DNA from: Elusimicrobiota bacterium
GTDB lineage: Bacteria; Elusimicrobiota; Elusimicrobia; UBA1565; UBA9628
Assembly (NCBI GenBank): GCA_016191335.1
Contig: JACPOW010000128.1
Coordinates: 1-40,550 of the forward strand
Length of the DNA: 40,550 nucleotides
Reading direction: 5' to 3'
The notes under the pieces are model-generated. The model searched no databases. It was not told the DNA's origin and worked only from the letters and a program-made list of their open reading frames with translations. Shown one piece after another: positions 31,063 to 38,699 of the stretch. Position 1 is the first letter of the stretch. Each line of letters starts with the position of its first letter. Made by a program: the position numbers and the translations under genes.

Positions 31063-31992
31063 GTGCGGATGAACCCACTCGGCCGGTCCGGTCTTTCCGT
31101 GTCCGCGCTCTCGCTCGGCACGATGAACTTCGGCGCGGACTGGCACGGGGTCGGCGCGATCGACGACAAGGCCGCGTCCTCTTTGATCGACCTGGCGCTG
31201 GAGCGCGGCGTGAACCTCATCGACACCGCGGACATCTACGGCCGCGGCGCGGCGGAGGAGATGCTCGGCCGGATCCTCAAGGGCCGCCGCAAGAAGGTCC
31301 TTCTCGCGACCAAGGTGCTCGGCCAGATGGACCTGGACGACCCGTCCACCGGCGGCCTGTCCGCGCGCTGGGTCAAGAAGGCGCTCGACGCCAGCCTCAA
31401 GCGCCTGAAGACCGACCATGTCGACCTGTACATGCCGCACGGCTGGGACCGCGAGGTCCCGCTCGAGGAGACGCTGAAGGCCCTTGAGTCGGCCGTCAAG
31501 GCGGGGAAGGTCCGGGTCCCCGGCTGCTCGAACTTCTCCGGCGAGCAGCTGGCCTCCGCGCGCGGGCGCTTCGCCTTCGACCAGGTGCAGTACAGCCTCG
31601 CCGCGCGCTTCCCCGAGAACGACCTCGTGCCGGTCGCGGAGCGCGACGGGGTCTCTTTGGTCTCGTGGAGCCCTCTGGCGGGGGGGCTGCTCAGCGGCAA
31701 GTACGCCTCGGCGGCGGCGTCCGGGCGGCGGACGAGCGCGGACGCCTTCCCATACGTGGAGCCGCAGCGCGGGGCGGCTTTGGTCAAGGTCCTCCGGGCG
31801 GTCGCCGCCCTCGAGGGCTCGACCTGCGCGCAGGCCGCCCTCGGCTGGATCATGGGCAAGCCGTTCGTCGCGTCGGCGACCCTCGGCGCGCGCACGACGG
31901 CGCAGCTGAGCGAGCTGCTGGACGCGAAACCCCTTTCGCCGCGCGCGGCGGCGCTGCTCGACCGCGCCTCGGAGCTATGTTCTCGGCCCTGA
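31063..31992 (+). CDS. aldo/keto reductase
   Basis: NADPH-dependent oxidoreductase with a TIM-barrel fold. The 309-residue protein carries the catalytic tetrad of the family: Asp and Tyr in LIDTADIYG, Lys in LLATKVLG, and His in DLYMPHGWD. Other signatures are GxSNFS (GCSNFSGEQL), VQYSL and SWSPLAGGLLSGKY. The substrate is not predictable; the sequence resembles the general stress-type subgroup. The GTG at 31063 is chosen by its position after the -10; ATG at 31069 is two codons in. It overlaps the MFS gene by 16 bases. Confidence 0.95.
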   Translation: MRMNPLGRSGLSVSALSLGTMNFGADWHGVGAIDDKAASSLIDLALERGVNLIDTADIYGRGAAEEMLGRILKGRRKKVLLATKVLGQMDLDDPSTGGLSARWVKKALDASLKRLKTDHVDLYMPHGWDREVPLEETLKALESAVKAGKVRVPGCSNFSGEQLASARGRFAFDQVQYSLAARFPENDLVPVAERDGVSLVSWSPLAGGLLSGKYASAAASGRRTSADAFPYVEPQRGAALVKVLRAVAALEGSTCAQAALGWIMGKPFVASATLGARTTAQLSELLDAKPLSPRAAALLDRASELCSRP

Positions 31993-33167
31993 GCCACCGG
32001 AACTTCCGGTACTTCTTCCTCGGTCAGTTCGTCTCGCTGATCGGGTCCTGGATGCAGGTCACCGCCCAGGCGTGGCTGGTCTACCGGCTGACGAAGGACC
32101 CGCTGATGCTCGGGCTCGTCGCCATGGTCGGGCAGCTCCCGGTGCTCGTGCTCGGCTTCTACGCGGGCTTCGCCGTGGACCACGCCGACCACCTCCGCCT
32201 CGTCAAGAGGACGCAGTTCCTGGCGATGGCCCAGGCCGCGCTGCTGGCCCTTCTGACCTGGGGCGGCCACATCCAGGTCTGGCACGTGTTCGCGCTCTCC
32301 CTCGGCCTCGGCGTGGTCAACGCGTTCGACATGCCCGCGCGCCAGGTCCTGATCGGGGAGCTGGTCCCCGTCGACCACCGGCACAACGCCATCGCGCTGA
32401 ACTCCACCATCGTCAACGCCTCGCGCATCGTCGGCCCCGCTCTCGCGGGCGTCGCGATCGCCTCGGCGGGCGAGGCCGGCTGCTTCGCCCTCAACGCCCT
32501 CAGCTACGTGGCGGTCCTGTTCGCGCTGAAGGCGATGCACGGCGTGCGCCAGCCGCCGCCGCCCGAGCCGCGCGGGGGGCCGTGGCAGGAGATCGGCGAC
32601 GGCATGGCCTACGCCTTCGGCCATGAGCCCATCCGCCTCGTCCTCATGGCGCTGACCGTCGTGGGCCTCGTCGGCCTTCCGGTCTACACCTTGATGCCCG
32701 TGTTCGCGGAGGACGTCCTGCATTCGGGCGCCAAGGGGCTCGGCATCCTGTCCTCCTTCTCCGGGGTCGGCGCGATGATCGGGGCCCTGGCCCTGGCCCG
32801 GAGGCGGGGCGCGGCCGGCGTCGGGGCGGCGATGGTGTCCGGCACGGCGGGCATGGCCGTCGGGCTGGCGGGGATGGCCTGGTCCACCCATTTCTGGCTG
32901 TCCTGCTTCTTCATGGCGCTGATCGGCTGGTACGCGATCCAGGTGCTGGCCGGCTCGAACACCGCCCTGCAGGAGCTGTCGGACGACCGCCACCGGGGCC
33001 GCGTCATGAGCTTCTACTCGATGCTCTTCATCGGCCTCTCGCCGCTGGGGAGCTTCGTCGCGGGCGGCCTCGCCTCCCGGATCGGCGTGGCCAAGACCGT
33101 CGCCGGCATGGCCCTGTGCCTGGCCGCGCTCGCCGCGGGCTACGGCCGGCGCCTGAGGTTGATATAG
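31977..33167 (+). CDS. MFS transporter, EntS/MFS_3-like exporter
   Basis: A 396-residue major facilitator with about eleven or twelve helices. It begins SALSHRNFRYFFLGQFVSLIGSWMQ (split here), the typical opening of the MFS_3 group that includes the enterobactin exporter EntS, and has AFDMPARQVLIGELV and the A-ALNSTIVNASRIVGPALAG segment typical of that group. The ATG at 31977 lies inside the end of the reductase gene and has GGAG four to six bases upstream, so expression is coupled. The cargo cannot be told; no siderophore genes are nearby. Confidence 0.92.
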   Translation: MFSALSHRNFRYFFLGQFVSLIGSWMQVTAQAWLVYRLTKDPLMLGLVAMVGQLPVLVLGFYAGFAVDHADHLRLVKRTQFLAMAQAALLALLTWGGHIQVWHVFALSLGLGVVNAFDMPARQVLIGELVPVDHRHNAIALNSTIVNASRIVGPALAGVAIASAGEAGCFALNALSYVAVLFALKAMHGVRQPPPPEPRGGPWQEIGDGMAYAFGHEPIRLVLMALTVVGLVGLPVYTLMPVFAEDVLHSGAKGLGILSSFSGVGAMIGALALARRRGAAGVGAAMVSGTAGMAVGLAGMAWSTHFWLSCFFMALIGWYAIQVLAGSNTALQELSDDRHRGRVMSFYSMLFIGLSPLGSFVAGGLASRIGVAKTVAGMALCLAALAAGYGRRLRLI

Positions 33168-33226
33168 GCCTTATGGCCCATTTCTGTCTGGGCCCTCGGG
33201 CCCTCTCCGATGGGCCCCGTCGGCCC
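33167..33226. repeat. cluster of GGCC/GGGCCC inverted repeats, possible terminator
   Basis: After the MFS stop, GGCC-TTAT-GGCC (33167-33178), GGCCCA (33175-33180) pairing with TGGGCC (33189-33194), and three copies of GGGCCC (33190, 33198, 33212) offer several competing hairpins. There is no T-tract. It may end the reductase/MFS transcript. Confidence 0.35.
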
Positions 33227-33249
33227 GTGCGCGGTGGCGGCGGGGCGGC

Positions 33250-33255
33250 TACAAT
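33250..33255 (+). promoter_or_regulatory. -10 placed for a leaderless start
   Basis: TACAAT, six bases before the ATG at 33262. No ribosome-binding site fits between them. The -35 is not clear. Confidence 0.55.
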
Positions 33256-33261
33256 GTCGGT

Positions 33262-33588
33262 ATGAGCTCCATGGAGATGTACATCAAGTTCATGTTCACC
33301 CTCACGGTCGGCCTCGTGGGCGTCGGCATGGTGCTCAAGACCCTCCTCGAGACGATCCTCCACGAGTGGGACGCGGTCGGCGAGATCCGGGCCGGCTGGC
33401 ATTCGATGTTCCACGCCCGCCCCTACGCCGATTCGGTGCGCGCCGAGGACATCCTGATGGAGATCGAGCGCGATCACGTCAAGAAGCGGACCCCCGCCCA
33501 CGAGCTGGACCGCCGCCGCGAGGCGCTGCGCGACCTGCGCGAGGCCGAAAGCCGCCTGTCCTCTCCCGCCGTCGCCGAAGTCGCGTAA
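33262..33588 (+). CDS. small membrane protein of unknown function
   Basis: A 108-residue protein with one or two hydrophobic helices at the N-terminus (about 7-32), followed by a soluble, charged helical tail (ERDHVKKRTPAHELDRRREA and on). No family is recognised. The -10 TACAAT six bases before the ATG supports it as a real, separately transcribed gene. It precedes the large coiled-coil protein, which has its own -10. Confidence 0.7.
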   Translation: MSSMEMYIKFMFTLTVGLVGVGMVLKTLLETILHEWDAVGEIRAGWHSMFHARPYADSVRAEDILMEIERDHVKKRTPAHELDRRREALRDLREAESRLSSPAVAEVA

Positions 33589-33624
33589 GCCCGCCCCTCG
33601 CTGGCGCGGCCGCGACGCTTTCGG

Positions 33625-33630
33625 TACACT
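33625..33630 (+). promoter_or_regulatory. -10 placed for a leaderless start
   Basis: TACACT, five bases before the ATG at 33636. The -35 is weak. Confidence 0.5.
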
Positions 33631-33635
33631 GAGTC

Positions 33636-36600
33636 ATGAGCCTTGAAACGCGCGCGTCCGCGTGGCGCCGGCAGCGCCGGCGCGCCCTCGTCCTCGAAGC
33701 CGCGGCCCGCGCCTTGGGCTGGGGGCTCGCCGCGGCGGCGGCCATGGCGGCGGCCGACGGCCTCCTCTCCCTGCCGCAGCGGTTCCGGCTCGCGGCGTGG
33801 CTGGCGGGGGCCGCGGCCCTCGCCGTGCACGCCTGGCGGGCGTTGATCGTCCCCTGGCGCGCGGTCGATTGGGAGTCGGTCTTCGCCGACGCCGCCCGCC
33901 GCTGGCCCGAGACCCGCGCGATGCTCGCCCCGGCCTGGGCGCTGCGCTCCGAGAGCGGCGGCCGCGACGTGTCCGCGGAGCTGCGGCGAGAGCATCTCGC
34001 GCGGGCCGACGCCCTGGCGGCGAGGCTCCCCGGCGAGCCGCTGTACGCGTGGGTCCCGTCTCGCCCGGCCCGCGCCGGCGCCGCGGCCGCGGCCTTGGCC
34101 CTCGCGCTCTCCCTGGGCGCGCGCGGCTCCTGGACGCGGGTGCTGGCCCCCTGGCGCGACGCGCCGCTCGACCGCCTCGTCGTGCTCCTTCCCGGCGACG
34201 CGAGCGTGGATCAAGGGGCGTCGGCCGCGCTGACCGCGCGCCTGACGCCCGAGGGCGTCGCCTCGGGCCTGCGCGGCGCGGACCTCTCGCTCGAGACGCG
34301 CGGCGAGGACGGGGGCTGGAGGACGGCTCCGTGGGGCGCGGCGGACGCGGTCTCCGCCTCGGTCGAGACCGGCGCGCTGGCCGGGCCGCTCGATTACCGG
34401 GCCCGGAGCCGAGGCCTCGTCACCTCCACGCGGCGCCTGCGCGCGGTGCCGGCCCCGCGCCTCGAGGAGGCGAAGGCCGTCGTCCACGGCGCCCGCGGCA
34501 CGAGGACCTTCGCGCTCGGCGTGGACGCCCCGGTGCGCGCCCGGCGCGGCGACTGGGTGACGGTGCGCGGCGGCTCCGCCGCCCCCATCGCCTCGGCCGC
34601 GCTTCGGCTGTCCTCGCTCCCGGCGCCGATCCCGATGCGGGAGGAAGGCGGCTCGTGGTCGGCGGGCTTCCTGGCCCAGGAGGACGCGGCGCTGTCCGTG
34701 GACCTCGTCGCGGCGGACGGGCGGCGCGACCCGTCGCCGCCCTCCTACGCGCTGAGCGTCGCCGGCGACGGCAAGCCGACGGTCGAGCTCCTGTCGCCCC
34801 AGGTCCCGCTGCAGGCCGGGCCGCGCGACACGGTCACGATCGCCTACTCCGCGCGCGACGACGGCGCCCTGACGCGCCTCGAGCTCGTCGTCGCTCCCCG
34901 GGGCGCGGCTCTCCGCCGGCGGGCGCTGCCGATCGACCGCGGCTCGTCGGAGACGCTGGGCGACGCCGCGCTCGCGCTGCGCGACCTCGCCCCGGGCGGC
35001 GCCGTCGAGTTCTGGCTCGAGGCGTCCGACGACGCCTCTCCGCCGCAGTCCGCGCGCTCCGAGAAGGGCTCGGTCGAGATCGTCGACGCCGACGCCGAGC
35101 ACGCCGTGGCGCTCGCGGCGCGCGAGCGGGCGCTCGCCGCGCTCGACCGGGCCGCCGCCGCGGCCGAGGCGGCCGCGAAGGCCGCCGCCTCCGGCGACGA
35201 GGACGCCGCGCGCGAGGCGGCCCGGCCCGTCAACGGCCTTTGGTCGGCCGCCGCCGGCGCCCTGATGGCGTGGAACGACGCGATGCGCGACGACCCGCGC
35301 GCCAACCCCGGCCTCGCCGACCAGGCCGCGGCCGCCGCCGAGAGCCTGGCCGCCGCGGGGATGGAGGGCCTTCCGAAGGCGGAGGCCGCGCTGAAGGAGC
35401 GCGACCTCCCGCGAGCCGCCCGCGAGCAGTCGGCGCTGGCCGAGCAGGCGCGCGCCGCCTCGGCCGCCCTGAAGGCGGGCGCGAGCGTGCAGAACGCGCA
35501 GGACATGTCCGACCGCGCCTTCGACGCCGAGCGCGAGGGCCGCGAGCTCGGCGACTCGATCGAGCGCCTGAAGGGGAGCATGTCCCCGGCCGAGGCGGCC
35601 GACCTGCAGAAAGCGCTGTCCTCCGTCGACGCGGCCCTCGAGGAGCTGCGCAAGTCCATCGACTCCCTTCCGGTCGCCTCCGAGGAGACCGCGAAGGTCC
35701 GCGAGCTCCCGCTCGAGGGCGCGCGCGAGGCCGCGTCCACCCTGCGCCGCGCCCTGCAGAGCGGCGACGCCGCCGGCGCCGCGAAGGCGGCCAAGGAGCT
35801 CGCGGAGAAGCTGTCCCGCGTCGCCAAGGGCCTGCGCGAATCCGGCGCGCGCGCGGCCCGATCCCAGGGGGGCCGCGCCAAGGAGGCGTCCGGCAAGGTG
35901 GCGCAGGCCTGGCGCGAGGCCGTGGCTCGCCAGGAGAAGGCCGTCGAGGCCGCGCGCCGCCGCGAGAGCGCGCGCCTCGCGGCGACGGTGCGCGCGCAGA
36001 AGGAGCTCCTCCTCCAGACGCAGGACGCGATCGACACCGCGCTGGCGTCCGCGCCCGCCGCCGAGGCGGAGCGCGCGGCCCGAGCGGCGCGGGAGAGCCT
36101 CAATGGGGGGCGGGCGGACGAGGCGGCCCGGCTCATGCGCGCCGCCGCCGGCCAGTCCCGCCAGGCGTCCCTGTCCGACCGGGCCCGCTCCGCGGCGCAC
36201 GAGGCGGCCGCGAAGACCCTCGACGACGCCGCCGCCGCGCTCGAGCGCGGGGTCACGGGCCCGGCCCTCGACCCGGCGGCGACGCGCGAGGCCGCCGACA
36301 TCCAGGCGACGGCGCGGGAGTCGGCGGGCCGCCTGCGCCGCGCGGTCTCCGACGCGGCCGGCGTCCTCGGCCTCATGCCCGGCGGCCCGGTGCGCCGCAT
36401 CGACGACGCGATGTCCGAGCAGGAGGCGGGGGAGAGGTCCCTGCGCGCCGGCGACGCGGCCGAGGGCCTGCGGCGCGGCGAGGCCGCGCTCGCCATCCTC
36501 CAGGACGACAAGGGCGCCTCCGAGGACGAGCCCGGCGGCGGCTCCGGCGGGGGCGGCGACGCCTTGAGCCGGCCCTTCGAGATCCCGGGCGGCGCCGTGC

Positions 36601-36776
36601 GCTCCGCGCCGCGCGGCGCGCGCGGCAGCGCCACCGGCCGCGTGCGCCTGCCCACCGCCGACGAGTACCGCCCCCCGCGCGAGCTGCGCGAGGAGCTCGA
36701 GCGCTCCCTGCGCGAGCCCCGCCCCGCCGCCCACGACTCCGCCATCAAGGAATACTTTCGCCGCCTGACCCGCTAA
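33636..36776 (+). CDS. large DUF4175-like membrane and coiled-coil protein
   Basis: A 1046-residue protein. Three hydrophobic segments near the N-terminus (about 23-42, 50-68, 145-163) are followed by beta-rich, Ig-like periplasmic domains (about 180-490), then about 450 residues of Ala/Glu/Arg-rich helix with heptad character, a Gly-rich break (DEPGGGSGGGGD) and a C-terminal motif PPRELREELERSL...IKEYFRRLTR. This layout, and the ending of the type PP-xY-R...YF--L, resembles DUF4175 proteins of other phyla; the assignment is tentative. Very high Ala/Arg content gives long open frames on the opposite strand, which I judge to be shadows. The function is unknown; an envelope-spanning structural role is plausible. 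Confidence 0.75.
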   Translation: MSLETRASAWRRQRRRALVLEAAARALGWGLAAAAAMAAADGLLSLPQRFRLAAWLAGAAALAVHAWRALIVPWRAVDWESVFADAARRWPETRAMLAPAWALRSESGGRDVSAELRREHLARADALAARLPGEPLYAWVPSRPARAGAAAAALALALSLGARGSWTRVLAPWRDAPLDRLVVLLPGDASVDQGASAALTARLTPEGVASGLRGADLSLETRGEDGGWRTAPWGAADAVSASVETGALAGPLDYRARSRGLVTSTRRLRAVPAPRLEEAKAVVHGARGTRTFALGVDAPVRARRGDWVTVRGGSAAPIASAALRLSSLPAPIPMREEGGSWSAGFLAQEDAALSVDLVAADGRRDPSPPSYALSVAGDGKPTVELLSPQVPLQAGPRDTVTIAYSARDDGALTRLELVVAPRGAALRRRALPIDRGSSETLGDAALALRDLAPGGAVEFWLEASDDASPPQSARSEKGSVEIVDADAEHAVALAARERALAALDRAAAAAEAAAKAAASGDEDAAREAARPVNGLWSAAAGALMAWNDAMRDDPRANPGLADQAAAAAESLAAAGMEGLPKAEAALKERDLPRAAREQSALAEQARAASAALKAGASVQNAQDMSDRAFDAEREGRELGDSIERLKGSMSPAEAADLQKALSSVDAALEELRKSIDSLPVASEETAKVRELPLEGAREAASTLRRALQSGDAAGAAKAAKELAEKLSRVAKGLRESGARAARSQGGRAKEASGKVAQAWREAVARQEKAVEAARRRESARLAATVRAQKELLLQTQDAIDTALASAPAAEAERAARAARESLNGGRADEAARLMRAAAGQSRQASLSDRARSAAHEAAAKTLDDAAAALERGVTGPALDPAATREAADIQATARESAGRLRRAVSDAAGVLGLMPGGPVRRIDDAMSEQEAGERSLRAGDAAEGLRRGEAALAILQDDKGASEDEPGGGSGGGGDALSRPFEIPGGAVRSAPRGARGSATGRVRLPTADEYRPPRELREELERSLREPRPAAHDSAIKEYFRRLTR

Positions 36777-36782
36777 CCGAAA

Positions 36783-36854
36783 GGGGTCAGGCACGCAAAT
36801 TCGTCGAATTCTCCGCCCCGTTCCCGAATTCAACGAATTTGCGTGCCTGACCCC
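36783..36854. repeat. 72-bp palindromic REP/MITE-like element
   Basis: A 29-base left arm (36783-36811, begins GGGGTCAGGCACGC) is the inverted copy of the right arm (36826-36854, ends GCGTGCCTGACCCC) with one mismatch, around a 14-base loop. The outer GGGGTCAGGC/GCCTGACCCC ends resemble palindromes that accompany IS200-like REP-associated tyrosine transposases. No transposase is in the window. It can also form a strong RNA hairpin and might act as a terminator for the gene before it. Confidence 0.85.
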
Positions 36855-36887
36855 AGGCGGGGGCGTCACCTGGCGTAGTGCGTTAGC

Positions 36888-36893
36888 TATAAT
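36888..36893 (+). promoter_or_regulatory. consensus -10 placed for a leaderless start
   Basis: TATAAT, six bases before the ATG at 36900. The region at -35 reads GTCACC, a poor match. Confidence 0.6.
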
Positions 36894-36899
36894 CAGGGC

Positions 36900-37559
36900 A
36901 TGTCATTCCAAGGGACCATCGAGGCGAACTGTCCGAACTGCACGGACGGGTTCGACGCGCCGATCTGGAGCTTCGTGCACGGCGGCAAGGACGTGATCCT
37001 GCGCGACCAGGCCAAGGCCATGGAGTGCAACCTCCTGCTCTGCCCGTCGTGCGGCGCGGCCTTCCTTCCCGAGGCGGCGTGGATCTACTACGAGCCGGAC
37101 GACGAGATCCTCGCCTTCGTGTTCCCCCTGGCGTTCAAGGCCGAGGAGGCGAAGTGGCGCGAGAAGATGTCGGCCGACTTCGCCGCGATGCGCGGGGCGC
37201 TCGGCGACCATCTGCCGGTCGGCCACGAGCCCGAGGTGTTCTTTGGCCCCGAAGGCCTCGCGCAGCTCCTCGAGCTCGAGGATTGGCGCCGCGACGAGCG
37301 CGACGTGATGGCGTTCTTCGCGAAGGACCTCAAGCTCGGCGTCTACAAGGCGAGCCCGTCGTGGGCGCGCGAGAACGCCGCTCCGTCCTGGCTCCCTTTC
37401 GAAGGCAAGAAGCCGACGCGCGAATCGGTCGTCGCGGGGATCAGGAAGCTCCTCGCGGCCAACGACCGGCTCACGGCGTGGGCCGATTACCTGGCGAAGC
37501 TGGAGAAGCTGGAGAAGGACCCGTCGGCGGGCCTTCCGCCCGCCGCGCTGGCGGCCTAG
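36900..37559 (+). CDS. CpXC domain protein
   Basis: A 219-residue soluble protein. The N-terminus has paired zinc-finger-like motifs, ANCPNC and LLLCPSCGAAFLP, matching the CpXC family, whose role is unknown. A region with the segment YYEPDDEILAFVFPL follows and then a helical C-terminal half. The ATG is positioned six bases after a perfect TATAAT. The stop overlaps the start of the CCA-adding enzyme gene (TAGTG), suggesting co-translation. Confidence 0.85.
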   Translation: MSFQGTIEANCPNCTDGFDAPIWSFVHGGKDVILRDQAKAMECNLLLCPSCGAAFLPEAAWIYYEPDDEILAFVFPLAFKAEEAKWREKMSADFAAMRGALGDHLPVGHEPEVFFGPEGLAQLLELEDWRRDERDVMAFFAKDLKLGVYKASPSWARENAAPSWLPFEGKKPTRESVVAGIRKLLAANDRLTAWADYLAKLEKLEKDPSAGLPPAALAA

Positions 37560-38695
37560 TGAGCGGAGCCATCACGCGGGTCGCCGTCCCCGGCGAGGCG
37601 GCGAAGATCCTGGCGCCGCTGGCCTCGGAGGCGCGGCGCCGCGCGACGCCGCTGTACGCCGTCGGCGGCCCGGTCCGCGACTGGCTCCTGCGGCGCCCGA
37701 ACTTCGACCTGGACCTGACCGTCGCGGGCGATCCGGATCCCATCGCCTCCGCCGCCGCCCGCCTGCTCGGCGGGACCGTCGAGTCGTTCGGCCGCTTCGG
37801 CACCCGCCGCATCGTGTCGGAAGGGAAGTTCCGCGTGGACGTCGCGACCACGCGCGCCGAGACCTATCCCGAGCCGGCGTGCCTGCCGGTCGTCGACGCG
37901 GTCCGCGTCCCCATCGAGCGCGACCTGTTCCGCCGCGACTTCACGATCAACGCGCTCGCGGTGCGCTTGGACGACGGCTCCCACGCCTTGACCGATCCGT
38001 ACGGCGGCCTGCGCGACCTCAAGGACCGCGTCCTGCGCGTGCTCCATCCCGCGAGCTTCCTAGACGACCCGACGCGCGTGTTCCGCGCCGCCCGCTTCCT
38101 CGCCCGGCTCAAGTACCGCGCGGCCCCGGGCATGGTCGACGAGGCCCAGGACGCGCTGGCCGCGGGCCACGCCGCGAAGCTCTCCGCGCATCGCCTCCTG
38201 CACGAGCTCGTCTGCCTGCTGGGCGAGAAGGACCCCCGCCCGGCGTTCGCGCTGCTCAAGTCGTGGGGCTACCTGGACCTGATCCATCCCGACCTGCCCT
38301 GCGCGCTCGCCTTGCCCGCGGGCGTCGCGCCGCGGCTCGCGGCCCTGGCGCTCGCCCTGGGGCCGGAGAAGGGGCGGGCGTTCGTCGACGCGTTCCCGCA
38401 CCCGCACCATCTGCGCACCTTGCTGCACGACGCGCTCGCCCTGTCGTTCTCGGACAAAGCCCCGCGCACGGCGCCGGACCCGACCGTGGCCGCGGCGGCG
38501 AAGCGGTTCCTCGGCAAGCTCCCGCCCGCCGCGCTCAAGCCTTGCTTCCTGAGCGGGGCCGACCTCATCGCCCTCGGCCTCAAGCCCGGGCCGGCGTTCC
38601 ACGCCCTGCTCGACGAGGCCGCCCGTCTCCAGCGCGCGGGCCGGCTCAAGACCCGCGCCGCCGCGCTCGCCTGGCTGTCGAACCGCCCCGACTAG
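37559..38695 (+). CDS. CCA tRNA nucleotidyltransferase / poly(A) polymerase family
   Basis: Class II nucleotidyltransferase that adds or repairs the 3' CCA of tRNAs, or a close relative adding only part of it or poly(A). The 378-residue protein has the head-domain signature YAVGGPVRDWLL, the metal-binding D50-L-D52 in FDLDLTV, the RRDFTINALA motif, DPYGGLRDL, and the R-LRAARF-type segment FRAARFLARL. The C-terminal half is helical, and I see no HD phosphohydrolase motif. It starts with GTG overlapping the preceding stop. Sequence alone does not tell CCA-adding from A-adding types. It converges on the repeat protein with a 4-base gap. Confidence 0.93.
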   Translation: MSGAITRVAVPGEAAKILAPLASEARRRATPLYAVGGPVRDWLLRRPNFDLDLTVAGDPDPIASAAARLLGGTVESFGRFGTRRIVSEGKFRVDVATTRAETYPEPACLPVVDAVRVPIERDLFRRDFTINALAVRLDDGSHALTDPYGGLRDLKDRVLRVLHPASFLDDPTRVFRAARFLARLKYRAAPGMVDEAQDALAAGHAAKLSAHRLLHELVCLLGEKDPRPAFALLKSWGYLDLIHPDLPCALALPAGVAPRLAALALALGPEKGRAFVDAFPHPHHLRTLLHDALALSFSDKAPRTAPDPTVAAAAKRFLGKLPPAALKPCFLSGADLIALGLKPGPAFHALLDEAARLQRAGRLKTRAAALAWLSNRPD

Positions 38696-38699
38696 CCGC

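Noticed and set aside
33167-33226. GGGCCC cluster as a mobile element or CRISPR-like repeat
   Set aside because: Units are only six bases with irregular spacing; simple hairpins explain them better.
33474-36869. 1131-codon minus-strand frame and a 1062-codon plus-strand frame over the DUF4175-like gene
   Set aside because: Shadows of a long Ala/Arg/Glu-rich gene; no domain motifs, and the real frame has a placed -10 and membrane segments.
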